Source: Bettongia penicillata ogilbyi
Taxonomy: Eukaryota > Chordata > Mammalia > Diprotodontia > Potoroidae
Assembly (NCBI GenBank): GCA_023548195.1
Contig: JAJHZJ010000800.1
Location: forward strand, 744,001 to 808,000
Direction: 5' to 3'
Length of the DNA: 64,000 nt
Shown here: one piece after another, positions 34,920 through 46,102 of the stretch
Layout of the letters: every line of letters begins with the position of its first letter
Numbering within the stretch: the stretch's first letter is position 1
The notes under the pieces: generated by a model
Databases searched by the model: none
What the model saw: only the letters and a program-made list of their open reading frames with translations
Told to the model about the DNA's origin: nothing
Position numbers and translations under genes: made by a program

Positions 34920-35002
34920 TCGACTCTCTGTGCTCTGGAGACTCCGGCATCCTTCAAGCAAGCCATTTCCGAAGAAGGTGGAAAGAAGCCAGGATGATAT
35001 GA
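34920..35002 (+). CDS. Candidate alternative terminal coding exon of DPF3
   Basis: A long pyrimidine tract ends in a ctctgcag acceptor at 34,912-34,919. The following sequence is in the same splice phase as the DPF3a exon: the G left by the PHD1 exon plus TC gives Val. It then reads VDSLCSGDSGILQASHFRRR, seven further residues (WKEARMI) and a TGA at 35,000-35,002, a total of 27 residues. The reading frame is not a repeat. Downstream sequence looks like a 3' UTR with three poly(A) signals. This is inference from splice signal, phase and UTR features; I know of no transcript with this end and cannot exclude chance. It could also be a terminal exon of another transcript. Confidence 0.4.
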
Positions 35003-35515
35003 ACCTCCTTCTTCTCCTCCTCCTCCTCCTTCTCCTTCTCCTCCTCCTCCTCTTCCTCTTCCCTTTTCCTGGCCCCTTCCCATGCCTGTGTTTCAACTAA
35101 CACAGGAGCCTGGACCATGGAACACCCTCCTGCTCTGCTCAGAGAATTCTTGGAAAGGTCCTAAGCATGTGCAATAAGAAGAATTTTTTTTAACCTTTGT
35201 TTTTGGTTCCTTTAAGTGTCTGTGGGAAAGTACCCAGGTCAGACTGGAATGACTCTACAATAGAAGTAACTGAACACAAACAAACTGAAAAAAGTTAACT
35301 ATTTTATTTATTTCAATATTTAAAAGAAAAAAGAAGTGCTAACCTTGCACAGTATTTTTATTTAAAGTACATTGTACTTCAAAAGTTAAAAGCAGGTTTG
35401 TGAAGAAATGAAATAAAAAAAGCACTTAATGTAAAATAAAGACAATATTAACGTTAAGAAAAAAAAACACGTTTTTATTATGAAAATAAAGATCCACTCT
35501 GCTCCCTCATACATT
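35003..35515 (+). other. Candidate 3' UTR after the 34,920 exon
   Basis: Directly after the TGA is a CTC/CTT repeat, then AT-rich sequence with ATTTA-type motifs (near 35,305 and 35,360) and three AATAAA hexamers at 35,412, 35,435 and 35,485. A GT-rich stretch (ttggatgtggtggtaagtg) lies at 35,562-35,580, a suitable distance for a downstream cleavage element. No known interspersed repeat was recognised in it, apart from the simple repeat. Confidence 0.4.
35009..35066. repeat. (CTC/CTT)n tract just after the candidate stop codon
   Basis: About 58 bases of C and T in CTC, CTT and TCC units, starting seven bases after the TGA. The antisense frame gives a poly-Arg/Gly artefact. Confidence 0.95.
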
Positions 35516-35890
35516 TAAGGAAGTCATTCATACATGTGCTCTAGGTATTTTTTTTCCTGCAAGTTGGATGTGGTGGTAAGTGAGGAGTGCTTTGTTCTCT
35601 TATTTTTTTATTCTCCCTCAACTTCATTTGAATCAATATTGACTAATTACTAAAAAAAACCAACAACAAAAACAAACAACCCCCTTCCACCCCAGACTTG
35701 GCTGAAGTGAATTAGTCACAGGGATGATCAATGAGCCCCATGTCCATTTCCAGTGAAAACGACGAAGCTGAGTCTTAGCTATGGATTTTCAGGGGGTTTT
35801 AATACAATTCCAGCTAGGGAATACAAAGTGTCTCTTAGAGTAAAACAAATTCTAGCTCTATCCATTGTAGGGGTAGTTATGATACTTATA

Positions 35891-35992
35891 AAAATTCAGA
35901 AATAAAACGAAAGATCATCTGAAATTAGAGCACTAGTTTTTAAAATTCAGAAATAAAATGAAGGATCATCTGAAATTGGAGCATTACTGGTT
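35891..35992. repeat. Tandem duplication, two 51-bp units
   Basis: Unit 1 is 35,891-35,941 and unit 2 is 35,942-35,992. Both start aaaattcagaaataaaa and share gatcatctgaaatt and gagca; a few substitutions separate them. Confidence 0.9.
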
Positions 35993-36181
35993 TCCCATAT
36001 TTTGGAGGTGGTCATCTTTCATGTCTCTGTAGAAGTGCAGAGATCTCATGATGCAGAACTGGCATTAATCGCTTGTGGTCCAAATGGAAGGTCAGGCCTA
36101 GAAGGCGTCAGAAAAGGTCTGAGTAACCAAAATGCCAAATTCAGGTTTCTGTCGGGGGTGGGGATGGCACAGTTAAAGTGT

Positions 36182-36241
36182 TAATAGTTATTATAATAAT
36201 GTTATGATTACAACATTGTAATGATTTTATAATAACTATTA
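36182..36241. repeat. AT-rich inverted repeat (15-bp perfect arms)
   Basis: taatagttattataa at 36,182-36,196 and its exact complement at 36,227-36,241, with a 30-base spacer. Confidence 0.85.
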
Positions 36242-36311
36242 TAATATATTAACTTTATCATAATATGATAATAAACTATGATAATCATTCAATAACAAAA
36301 ATAATGATGAC

Positions 36312-36384
36312 AAAAAGCTAACATTTATATAGTACTTTAAGGTTTGCAAAGTGCTATATATTTGTTATCTCATTTGATTTGAAT
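36312..36384 (-). mobile_element. MIR SINE fragment
   Basis: 'agctaacatttatatagtac', 'tttaaggtttgcaaagtgc', 'ttatctcatttgat'. Confidence 0.65.
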
Positions 36385-36389
36385 ATTTT

Positions 36390-37785
36390 GACATGTGGTC
36401 TGGTCAGTGGGGTTGAAAAATGATAATCATTTGAGTATAGTTTTAATATTGTGCAAATGGCCTTGTGGTCGGATCTGGACTGAAGTGTCTTGATTACTAG
36501 GTTCTACGTCCCCGTTTGACTACATGCATGGCCTCTTAACACTTCTGTGCTGTTGAATGTCCTTCCTTTGTAATAATAGGAATGACGATAAACATACAAT
36601 TTGTTCGACACTAGAATACTTGTAAATAGGTGCTTGATTCATAGTGTTACTAAAAATGGTTCAGTGTGTGACTGTCTCACCCACCAGGAAGGATTGTAGC
36701 ATATTCTCTGTTGTAGTTTAAATTGCAAGCTACAAAAACTCCCTACCACTGTTCCATCATCTTCATACCCCCAGGCCAGCCTAGCAAGAGACCAACCAGG
36801 GTGACTTCCTCTCATTCTAAAGCAAAACAAAATAAAAAACTTTGTTGAACTACCCCCCAAAAGATTCAGATCAGTTTTACAACCAAGTCCCCAAAACCTT
36901 AAGTAGTTGTGATTAAACTTTGCACAAATAGGGTCTACCCCGCACTTTTGTAAATTCCTGTTAAATAAAAGTTTGATTTCCAACGCCTTCACATCTCCAT
37001 AAAATATTGCTTCAACAATCATATTCTGTAGTTGTGGCTGGGCTTTTCATGATATTTTTTAATATTGCGGGTTTCTAGTAGGATAGTGTCCAAGTGCATA
37101 CATTGGTGTTACTTTCCTACCCCATTGTCTTGACCAGAAGCTATGGCAGAAGTGGATTTTGCTCAGAAGGTGGCATGCAAAGTGAACAGAAGGCCAGGGT
37201 CGGTGTCCACATCAACATCATGATGCCAGAGTCATATCACTCATAGAGCAACCATCATCATCTCCATCTCCATAATCAAAAAGGATTCATTAAGGGACTC
37301 TGCTGTGTGTGATGCTTACTATGCCTGATGTAGTAGAGACCTTGTGCTGGGACCTGGTGCTATAGTCCCTCTGCATACAGTGGGTGCTTGTTGTGTACTT
37401 GGGATGCTGATGCTGCTTATACCATTTGGAGGGGATATTGATGTGAGTTCATTTCCCTTTGCTGTTGACAGCTTAGATTCAACCTGGTAACTCACCCTAC
37501 CCCGTGGAGTTGTAGAAGGGACAATGTTTCCTGAAAAGCCAGTTCCTTAATCTTGGAATAATGCCAATCCATGTGTTCCCAGGTGTAGATGGAGCATAAA
37601 CACGGGTCACTGTGATGCCATCACTGTTATTTCTGTCTTTCTTTGTTGCTTTAACTTTCCCCAGCTTAAAAAAGTAAGAATAACAGCTGTTACAAAGCTA
37701 TTCCTTTTGAGGTTGTGAGAATTTGCAATACTCGACTTGATTTAGAGATCACAATCTGAAGGATGTATGTGTCCTCTAAGGAATA
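36390..37785. other. Intron, apparently unique
   Basis: No gene with supported start, splice sites or homology. The 128-codon open stretch on the minus strand at 36,639-37,022 has no recognisable domain. Confidence 0.5.
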
Positions 37786-38150
37786 AGTTATAATAATCAT
37801 CATTGATATTTACATAGTGCTTTTGTCAGTAAGCTAATGAGCATTTATTAAGTGCTTACTGTGTGCCAGGCACTGGGCTAAGCTCTGGGGATATAAAGAC
37901 AAAAGCGTGGTCCCTGCCCACAAGGAGTTTATATTCTCATGATGAAGATACCATGTAAATAACTCTGTACCTATAAAATATATACAAAGTATGAGGAGGG
38001 TAATACCAGAGGGGAAGACTAAGCTTTGCATAATACTTCTCGTGTTATCAGATTTGAGTTTTGCAACAGTGCTGTAAAGTGGTTATTATATCCATTTTAC
38101 AGATAAGGAACCTAAAGCTCAGAGTGATTAAGGGACTTCTTCATGGTTAA
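37786..38150 (-). mobile_element. MIR SINE split by L2
   Basis: Left part ends 'atttacatagtgctttt'. Right part resumes at 38,020 'aagctttgcataatacttc' and continues 'tatccattttacagataagg'. Confidence 0.7.
37827..38020 (-). mobile_element. L2 3' end inserted in MIR
   Basis: 'tgagcatttattaagtgcttactgtgtgccaggcactggg', 'ggggatataaagacaaaag', 'ccctgcccacaaggagtttatattc'. The six bases taagct occur at both borders, a possible target duplication. Confidence 0.8.
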
Positions 38151-38154
38151 TAAG

Positions 38155-38385
38155 AAAAGGAACTGGGGTTTATATAGGGCTTTGTGGTTTGAAATGTACT
38201 TTACATCCATTATAGCAACTGATTCTCACAACAACCCTATGAGGTAAGTGCTACATGTATCATCCCCATTTTACAGATGAGAAAACAGACTAGTGACCTC
38301 ATGATGTGCCCAGTTACCCTATATGTCAGAAGTAGAATTCAAATACAGGTCTAGCATTCTGCCTATTGTGCCATTACACCTCTTA
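38155..38385 (-). mobile_element. MIR SINE
   Basis: 'tttatatagggctttgtggtttg', 'ctcacaacaaccctatgaggtaag', 'catccccattttacagatgag'. Confidence 0.85.
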
Positions 38386-38594
38386 AGGGATGGCCTCTGA
38401 GATCCTAGCTTTTTGCATTTCAGAAGGGTAACTTGTTTCTTATGGGCAAATACTTTTCTACTGAAAGGGAATTTTACTTGCCCTTGCCCAGGACCAATCC
38501 TTGTTGCTTACAAAATGTTTGAGCTCCTGATGAGCCGACAAAGAGCTCTGTTTAATTATAAGTACTATTTAGAGGAGAACCAGGAGAACTAAAT

Positions 38595-38722
38595 AATAAT
38601 AGCTAATGACTAGCATTTCTTTAGCTTCTTAAGATTTGCAAAGTACTTTTTGAATATTATCTCATTTTATCCCCTTAACAACCTTAGTAGATAGGTCGTG
38701 TTATTATCCCCTTCTTAATAAC
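38595..38722 (-). mobile_element. MIR SINE fragment
   Basis: 'taatagctaatgactagcattt', 'agatttgcaaagtac', 'ttatctcattttatcccc'. A second MIR abuts it. Confidence 0.75.
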
Positions 38723-39330
38723 AATGATATAATAATAACTAATGTTTATATAGCCCTAACTATGCACCAGGCACTATACTAAGCACTTTATAATTATTAT
38801 CTTATTTGATACTCACAGTAGCCGTGTAAGGTAGGTGGTATTATCATCCCCATCTTACAGATGAGGAAACTGAGAGAAAGACTAGACTTGCCGGGAAGTC
38901 AATAAGCATTTATTGTTTACTATGTGCCAGGCATTGTGCTAAATGCTGGGTACAAAAAAAGGCAAAAGACAATTCGTGCTCTCAAGGAGCTTACACCCTA
39001 ATGGGGGAGACAGTATACAAACAATTATGTTTAAATAAGATATATAAAGGAGAAATTGGAGACAATCAACAGAGGAAAGGCACTAGCACTTAGGCAGATT
39101 GGAGAGGTTTCTTGTAGAAGGTGGGATTTTAGCTGGAATTTGAAGAAAGACAGGAGGTGGAAGCATTCCAGTCACGGAGGGCAACTAGTGAAAATGCCTT
39201 GAGTTGGAAGATGGATTATCTTGTTTGAGAAATAGAAAAGTTCACACAGAGTTTAAGTGTCAGAGGCTGGATTTGAACTTAGGTCTTTTCCTAACTCCTG
39301 GTCCTAGGCTCTTTCTACCAGCACTGCCAG
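38723..39330 (-). mobile_element. MIR SINE split by L2
   Basis: Left part 38,723-38,892 runs to 'gaggaaactgagagaaagac' and 'acttgcc'. Right part 39,240-39,330 resumes 'cacacagagtttaag', 'ggctggatttgaacttagg'. Confidence 0.8.
38893..39238 (-). mobile_element. L2 3' end inserted in MIR
   Basis: 'taagcatttattgtttactatgtgccaggc', 'ctctcaaggagcttacaccctaatggggg', 'ggcattccagtcacggagggc'-type L2 order ('gaagcattccagtcacgg'). Confidence 0.8.
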
Positions 39331-39424
39331 CTGTCTCTAAAAGTTAATAGGACTTCAGAGATTATGCTTTGATTTGATGGAATGAGATGGTCAAAATATA
39401 TTCAGTTGCCCGTCTCTGTGACTT

Positions 39425-39660
39425 TTGATGTTGGGCAATCGTGTTTGACTTTTTGTGTCCCCGTTTAGAAATTTCTTTGTGAAGACACTGGAGTGGTTTA
39501 CCATTTCCTTCCCCAGCTCATTTTGCAGATGAGGAAACTGAAGCAAATAAAATTAAACAGACTTGTCCAGGGTCATACCGCTAGTAAGTGTCTGAAGTCA
39601 GATTTGAATTTAGGAAGATTCAGGTCCAGCACTCTATCCACCTTACAACCTAGCTGCCCT
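39425..39660 (-). mobile_element. Mar1-like SINE
   Basis: Inverted: 'ggtttaccatttccttccccagctc', 'gcagatgaggaaactgaag', 'agtaagtgtctgaagtcag', 'cactctatccacc'. Confidence 0.87.
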
Positions 39661-39864
39661 ATGAGTAGGGGTACTCATTCTAATGGGGAGAAAAGGCATA
39701 GATTTAAGTCTAAGGATGAGAGAGAATGAGTCACTTTCCCCACTCAATTAGAGCTGTATTAGTGTGTTAAATGTTATGTCCAAGATACCTAAGTATTCCT
39801 CTAACCGAAATCCTTAATGACTGAAAGATCATCTTCTTATCAAATGAAGTTGGGCCATAGATTT

Positions 39865-40030
39865 AGAATCATAAGGATTTTTAGACCAACCTTCTTCCTT
39901 TATAGATGAAGAAACCAAGTGCCAGAGAGTTTAAGGCACAGGGTTATGCAGGTAGTGAAGAACAAACTTGGGGTTTTGATTGCAAGGCAAGTGTTTTTCC
40001 CATGATACCATACTGCTTCTGACTTAGAAT
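39865..40030 (-). mobile_element. MIR3/Ther-2 SINE, diverged
   Basis: 'tttatagatgaagaaaccaag', 'ccagagagtttaaggcac', 'cccatgataccatactgc'. Confidence 0.5.
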
Positions 40031-40113
40031 TACAACAATCTGACTTCACACTGTTCTCTAAATGTATGTAATCACTAGGTAAGATCATTCATCTGACACT
40101 ATTTAGACCCATC

Positions 40114-40351
40114 ATGAGGCAAGTGGGTGGCACAGAGCCTGGAGTCAGGAAGACTCATTTTCCTGAGTTCACATCCTGCTTCAGATACTTCCTATCTGTG
40201 TGGCCCTTGAGTCACTTCACCCAGTTTGCCTCAGTTTCTTCATCTGCAAAATAAGCTGGAGAAGGAAATGGTGAACCACTCCAGTATCTCTGCCAAGAAA
40301 ATCCCAAATGAAGTCACAAAGAGTCAGACATGACTAATTGACAAAAACAAG
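40114..40351 (+). mobile_element. Mar1-like SINE, near full length
   Basis: 'gaggcaagtgggtggcacag', 'cctggagtcaggaagactc', 'ctggagaaggaaatgg', tail 'gaagtcacaaagagtcagacatgac'. Confidence 0.88.
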
Positions 40352-40794
40352 AACAAAAATCCCCATAGTCTAAAGTTTCAACAAGAAATAATCCCCTCTG
40401 ACGTTTCTTTTGGTGTAGAAATGGAAGGGAGGGAAGAGAAATGGAGATTTCCCTCTGAAACTCTGAGAGGTCCCAGGTGTCTTGTCCATCTGGGTTTTCC
40501 CCTTTTTTTGGTCACTGTCCAGACATTTTCCTAAAGTTTGTCTTGACTGTTGTTCTCCCCCACCCAACACATTTCTCTCTTTTAGGCATTCAGAATGGTT
40601 GCATACAAGCAAAGTTAATTAGATATTTTACAAAGGCCAATTTAAAGACCAGTAAATTCAGAACTTAGAGTCAAAGCATCCCATGATTTTTTTATATGGA
40701 ATGGAAGTCATGGAGTCAACTCCCCACACTTTGCTTATACTCTGATTTAAAGAAAAATACAACCTAGAATGTATAATTTTTCATAAGATATGTT

Positions 40795-41520
40795 AACAGA
40801 ATCACAATATAAGACATGGAAGGAATCTCAGTGGCCACCTAGTCTGCCTAAACTACAATGTCTTAACAATAGAAATGACCAGGGATCATACAGACTTTTT
40901 TTGAAGACCTCCAATGAGAGGAAACCCACCACATTTTAAGGCAGACTATTTCACTTTTCAATAGACTTTCCTCACATCAAAAGTTTTTCTCATATCGAAC
41001 TCAAGTTTGCTTCTTTATAACTCTCATCAGTTATTCCTGTCTCATCTTCTAGACCCAAAAAGAAAAGTCTAATTACATTTTCATTTTGCAACCCTTCATA
41101 TACTTGAGGATAGCCACCATATATCCTTTAAGTCTTCCCTTCTTTAGGCTAAGCATATATAGTTCCTTCAGCTGATCCTTGGGATAGACTCAAGGTCTTT
41201 CACCATTTAGTGATATCTTTCATAAACTGGGATCCCCAGAATGGAAAAAAGTAGTTCAGATGTGTTCTGAGCAGAATAGACCTCCCTACTCCTGGATACT
41301 ATGCCTCTCCTACATTGACCTAAGATTTAGCTAGTCTTTGTGCTACCATATCATGTTTCTGACTCCCTTTAAATCTGTCAGCCACTAAAACTTCAATCTT
41401 TCTCCCCCCTCTCCTTGATGATTTTCTATAGTCAGCCATACCTCTTCATCTCATGACTTGTGAAGTTGATTTTTGACTCAAGTATAAGACTTTATGTTAA
41501 ATCTTATCTTATTTGATGAT
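40795..41520 (-). mobile_element. CR1/L3 LINE 3' region
   Basis: Complement order of the CR1-class LINE: 'atggaaggaatctcagtggcc', 'cactttt caatagactttcc', 'atatcctttaagtcttcccttctttaggctaagc', 'gggatccccagaatgg', 'cagatgtgttctgagcag' and 'ctaagatttagctagtctttg'. No coding remains. Confidence 0.85.
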
Positions 41521-42084
41521 CTTGATTGCCTCCCTGAGAAAAGAAGCCTCTGGCATTTGCTAAGTACAACCAAGTAAGGAACAGTAACATTGGAAGAATT
41601 CTTCAATGGTCCCTTCCAGCTTGGGAGCATGAGCAGAGTAAGGAAAAATTTCTCCAATGATGACTCATGGTACTTTGCTTTACATCTACTTCCTACTTCA
41701 TCTCTTTTGAGCTCCAACTGAATTAACAGCTGGTGGGCATGACAAAATTATGATAACTTCTTAGAGTGACCTTAGATTTTCATTTTCAAGGGGTTCTAGG
41801 TGAGTCCAAGTACTATACTATCTACACTCCTGAACTGCTTAGGGCAGGGTAGAATTCATAAGTAAGATAGCAGACATCAAAATCTAAGTAATAAATGAGT
41901 TAAATGGTGATTTCTTCCCTCCCTCAAAAAAAGCCATTTTCTGACACTCATGATTTCTCTCAACAACTTGCTCTTCTATTCATGTCTGAAAGACTAAGAA
42001 TTAAGAAGTTTTAAGCCCTGTACTCTATACCTTATTAAGTTAGCTCCACATCCTAAATCACAAAATCACAGAATTGGGAGTCAA
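41521..42084. other. Intron, nothing recognised
   Basis: No supported gene or repeat; may include more diverged CR1/L3 sequence at its left edge. Confidence 0.4.
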
Positions 42085-42312
42085 TCACTCATATTTACAT
42101 AACATGTTAATGTTTGCAAAGCACTTTATATATGTTATTTTGATTGAGCCTCTCAACACCTCCATGAGTAGGGAATATTGTCTTAGGGATAAGGAATGTA
42201 GAGCTGAGATGTGTAGCCTGTTCATTGTCACATAGGTAGTAAGCGTTTGGGGTAGGATTCAAAATCAAGTCTTCTTAACTTCAAATTTATCCATTATTCC
42301 TGTGCTACCTAT
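42085..42312 (-). mobile_element. MIR SINE
   Basis: 'tttacataacatgttaatgtttgcaaagcac', 'cctctcaacacctccatgag', 'cataggtagtaagcg'. Confidence 0.75.
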
Positions 42313-42314
42313 CT

Positions 42315-43295
42315 AGCATTTCTGGGTCTCCTTTAGCAAGCTGTTGACTCATTTTTCATGATATTCTTTCATAGCTCTCATTTCTCTTCCCAATTTTTCC
42401 TCCACCTCTCTTACTTGATTTTCATCATCCTTTTTGAGCTCTTCTATGGCCTGAGACCATTGCATATTTATTTTGGAGGTTTTGGATGTAGAAGATTTGA
42501 CTTCTATGTCTTCCTCTGATGGTATACCTTGTTTTTCCTCATCTGAAAGGATGGAAGAAAATATCTGTTCACCAATAAAGTAACCTTCTATAGTCTTATT
42601 TTCCCCCTTTTTTGGACATTTTACCAGCCTGTTACTTGAATTTTGAATTCTTTGTCAGGTGGAGGGTATACTCTAGGGTCCTGTAAGTTCTCAGTTCCTC
42701 CAGGGTGGTACAATCAAGGCATAGGAGTTGACTCTATGTGGAGAATTCCTTCTGCAGAGCCTCCACCATCTCCACCAAGCTAGCGCTCCTCCTTACCCCA
42801 GGACCACCACTCAGGGCTGAGAATCAGACCAGCAGCTCAATTCCCCCAGGGTCTTTAGGTGGAGGGCTCCTAAAATGGACATTGTGCTGCAGCAACTGCT
42901 GCTGCCCAGGGTTCGCTGGGACCAGACTGTGTTCCCTTCTCACCTAGGTGGATTAGCTTTCTCACCAACCTTTGAAGTTGCCTTTGGCATTTGTGGGAAC
43001 CATACTTGCTCCTGGTGATTCTGCCCCCTGAGTCCTACTGTGGTCCTGTCCCTGCTGCACTGTGGGACAAGGCTGGGCTGTGCTCTGAGGGCTACGCTCT
43101 GCTCTGAGCCCAGTGCGACAGACCTTTCTTGTCAGCCTTCCAGGCTGTCAGGCTGGAAATCTCTTTCACTCCATTGTTTTGTGGCTTCTGCTTCTCGAGA
43201 ACTTGTTTAGAGTCATTTTTTACAGGGATTTTACAGGTTATGGGGAGAGAGCCAGAGTAGGTTCATCTTTCTACTTCACCATCTTGGTGCAGACC
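42315..43295 (-). mobile_element. L1 LINE 5' end (5' UTR and start of ORF1)
   Basis: Read on the minus strand, it opens near 43,295 with 'caccaagatggtgaagtag', the L1 5' start. A GC-rich 5' UTR follows, then ORF1 coiled-coil sequence (EELKKDDENQVREVEEKLGR-like, near 42,360-42,450). The copy stops there, so it is 3'-truncated, the reverse of the usual L1 5' truncation. The GC-rich part includes tgctgcagcaactgctgctgc. Confidence 0.8.
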
Positions 43296-43299
43296 CCTC

Positions 43300-46100
43300 C
43301 TGTGTTACCTCTCAAGAAGAGTATGTCCTCACCACAACACTGATGCCAAAATAACCTATTGGAATAAATCATGTGTTGAATTTCCCTTTGGATTAGTTTT
43401 CCCCATCTGTAAAGATGATGCTGACCATGAAAATGCCAGTTCATATAGCTGGTCCATGAGACCAATGATCCTCTAGGGGATCTGGGGAATTCATGCTGAC
43501 CCCCTATTAAATTCAAAGAAATGTTCCCTTTCCTATTAGTCACTCTCAGAGTTCAATTGTGGGATAGAGTTACTGCCCTTAATGCCAGTAGCCTTTGTAG
43601 CTAGTGGCTTTTAGTTTCCTTTGCTCATTTCTAAAAAAGTATTCAGAAAACAAACATGGTAGACCATGAGAGACCATTACTCCATCCCTGGGGGGTACCT
43701 GGAGGCATGTGGGGTTTGCTCCCATGATCTACAGTTCATGAAAGGAGATGATCTTATTGCAAAACACTGTACAAGATGAGGAAATAGTCTCTCAATGCAC
43801 TTAAGCCTATATGGAAGTCTCTCTTCAATAACTACAACAACCAGAGAAATCAGACAGGGAGATATGGAAGAGTCAGAGTCTGACTACTGCCAATCAGAAC
43901 CATTATAAACCCTTTGGGGTCATTCCCATCAGTGACCTCATATCTATCAGAGATATGGGACATTGCCGATATAATAACAGGTAATTAGAGGTCTTGACAT
44001 AGTCACTGTGCCTAAGAGGGCTGAGTGAGTTGTAGTTTCTGCATATGCATGGGCAACTTGGTAGCAAAGTGCTGTGTCTTTCTTGTGTCTTTTTAGGAGA
44101 TCCTTTGAAGTCTCTTATCACATTTCCTTGTCTTCTTTGCCAATGACCTTTAAGTTCCTGGAAACTTCTTGCCATCTAGGTTGAAGATATATAACTGGAG
44201 AATTACTATTTTGGGGGATACACATTTCCCAGAATGCAAAGGGGTGGTATTCTGCTAATTTCAGGAAACTTTGAAGACTTCTGTTCCTGGGCAAACAATG
44301 ATATTTCTTGACTCAAGAACCTGGATACTTAGGTAGCAGGTTAGTTTGCCCAAGCCCTCTTCCCTGAATACACCTATGTCCCTTTCATCTTCTGTCTCTT
44401 AACTTTTGTGCTCAGATACTCTGAATGAAGCTGGATGACTAGTAATGAGTAGCTATGACTCAAACAAAAAGTTATTTATTTCTGGGAATAGTGCTACTGA
44501 AAGATAGACAGATTTGTTTTCTGGAATGACTTGTTAAGAACCAAAAGAGATTTGGAGTCATAAAAGGGGAAGCCAAGTGATTCCCTTGTCCCCTTTAAAT
44601 GTGTCTCCTGAGGCCCTCTGCTGAATCCCAGGGGAGGAATATTTTCTCATCCGCTTGGCAGCTGTTCTTTCAAAAAGAAAATTTGACCTTATGTGATCAT
44701 TTGGCTTTGACGTTCCTCACTAACCTTTCATTCTACTGTCATATAATTAGCAGGACAAACAAACATTTCTGTTATGTGTTAGAATGGCCCAAAAGTAGCC
44801 AACTCTCCCCAGATGTTAGCAGATTGGATATTAGCAGCTGCTTCTTTCCATAGACAGGAGACCCCTTGTCATAGTAGGATGTTAATTTGCATTTTGGAAA
44901 CAGGTCTGTTCCCTAGGATGAGAGCCTGATCACATGATCAGGGTGTATAAGTAACTTAGCAACTGGGGGGATTTTGTCATGGGGTTCATGGCAGGTGACT
45001 GAAGGGGACAGCACTGTTATTAACAAATGAAGATAGTCTCTTATCTGAAAAACTCCTGGTCCTGTACTTGACTATAGGAATCTTTTGGCCTTCCCATAAA
45101 GCGCATCTCATATGCTTCTTGCTTACCAGGATACTTTATAAGGAAGACAGGGCCAGATTTCAAAGCTACGAGGATTTTCTGGTAGTACATTTAATCTTTG
45201 TACCTGTGGGATGAGTGGTTGGCTTTCTTCCTCTATAATTTAGAGCTTGAAGGTGATTACTCTGCTTGCTTTGGTGAAGAGGTGGGGGAAGAAGGGCAGG
45301 TTTAAGTCATTTATCAAGGACCAGGCTGATATTCTTGATGAAAACATTTTGTTTTCAAAGTAAAATGCCAGGGGTGAGTCCAAGGACAAGTAAAGTCAAA
45401 TGCATTAAAGATTGCTGGAAATGTTTCTGGGTTCCCCCTCTCCCTGCAAAGAATCCTACACTTGGTGCTGCAACTTAACTGGACCTGTCACCTCTTGGAG
45501 CCTCAAAAAAAGATCCCTTCAAGCTCTAAATCCATGGTCCAATTATCCTGTTGTGCACAGTCTGCCCCTTGCCCCCAGTCCCCAAACTCATGAATAATAT
45601 TACCAAGACAGGAACACTGATAATTATTTGATAATTGCTGTATTAATTTTCTTGTTGTTATTTTCATTTTAGTTAACATGAAACATCAATATTCAATGAG
45701 GACTGAGTATGATGTGACCTTAAGATGCTTCATTTTTCCAACCTTGGAATTATAAAAAAATGGAGAATATCTCCTGCAGTCCAAGTTAAGATAAATGGTG
45801 GCATTTCCATGGTGTGCTTCAAATGAGATCGTAGAGTTGCTTTGGTCTAACTTGGCAAAGATAGAGATGGGGTTCCATGTTGCCGTCTCATTATGAGGAC
45901 TCACTGATTCCACGATGGTTATGGCTCCCTGAAACTGTTGATTAAGAGATGATGGTAATGATAACGATGTTGATGTTGATATTGATGATGATGATAGTAA
46001 TTACTTGGGTTTATTTCATGCTTTACTTTCAGAGAGCTCCAATACTTCTGGTAGCATAGAGTAGTACTATTTTTTAAAAAAAGACACAGTTTTCTACTTT
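43300..46100. other. Intron, apparently unique
   Basis: No supported gene. Open stretches on both strands (for example 43,271-43,543 and 43,903-44,175, minus) show no domain, splice context or codon bias. A short GAT/ATG repeat lies near 45,945-46,000. Confidence 0.45.
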
Positions 46101-46102
46101 GG

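Noticed and set aside
34892..35096. Arg- and Gly-rich antisense frames
   Set aside because: They are translations of the CTC/CTT tract on the opposite strand.
36639..37022. 127-codon frame on the minus strand
   Set aside because: No recognisable domain, splice signal or promoter, and composition like the surrounding intron.
43271..44175. Two 90-codon minus-strand frames
   Set aside because: No similarity I recognise, no supporting splice or promoter signals, and separated by stops.
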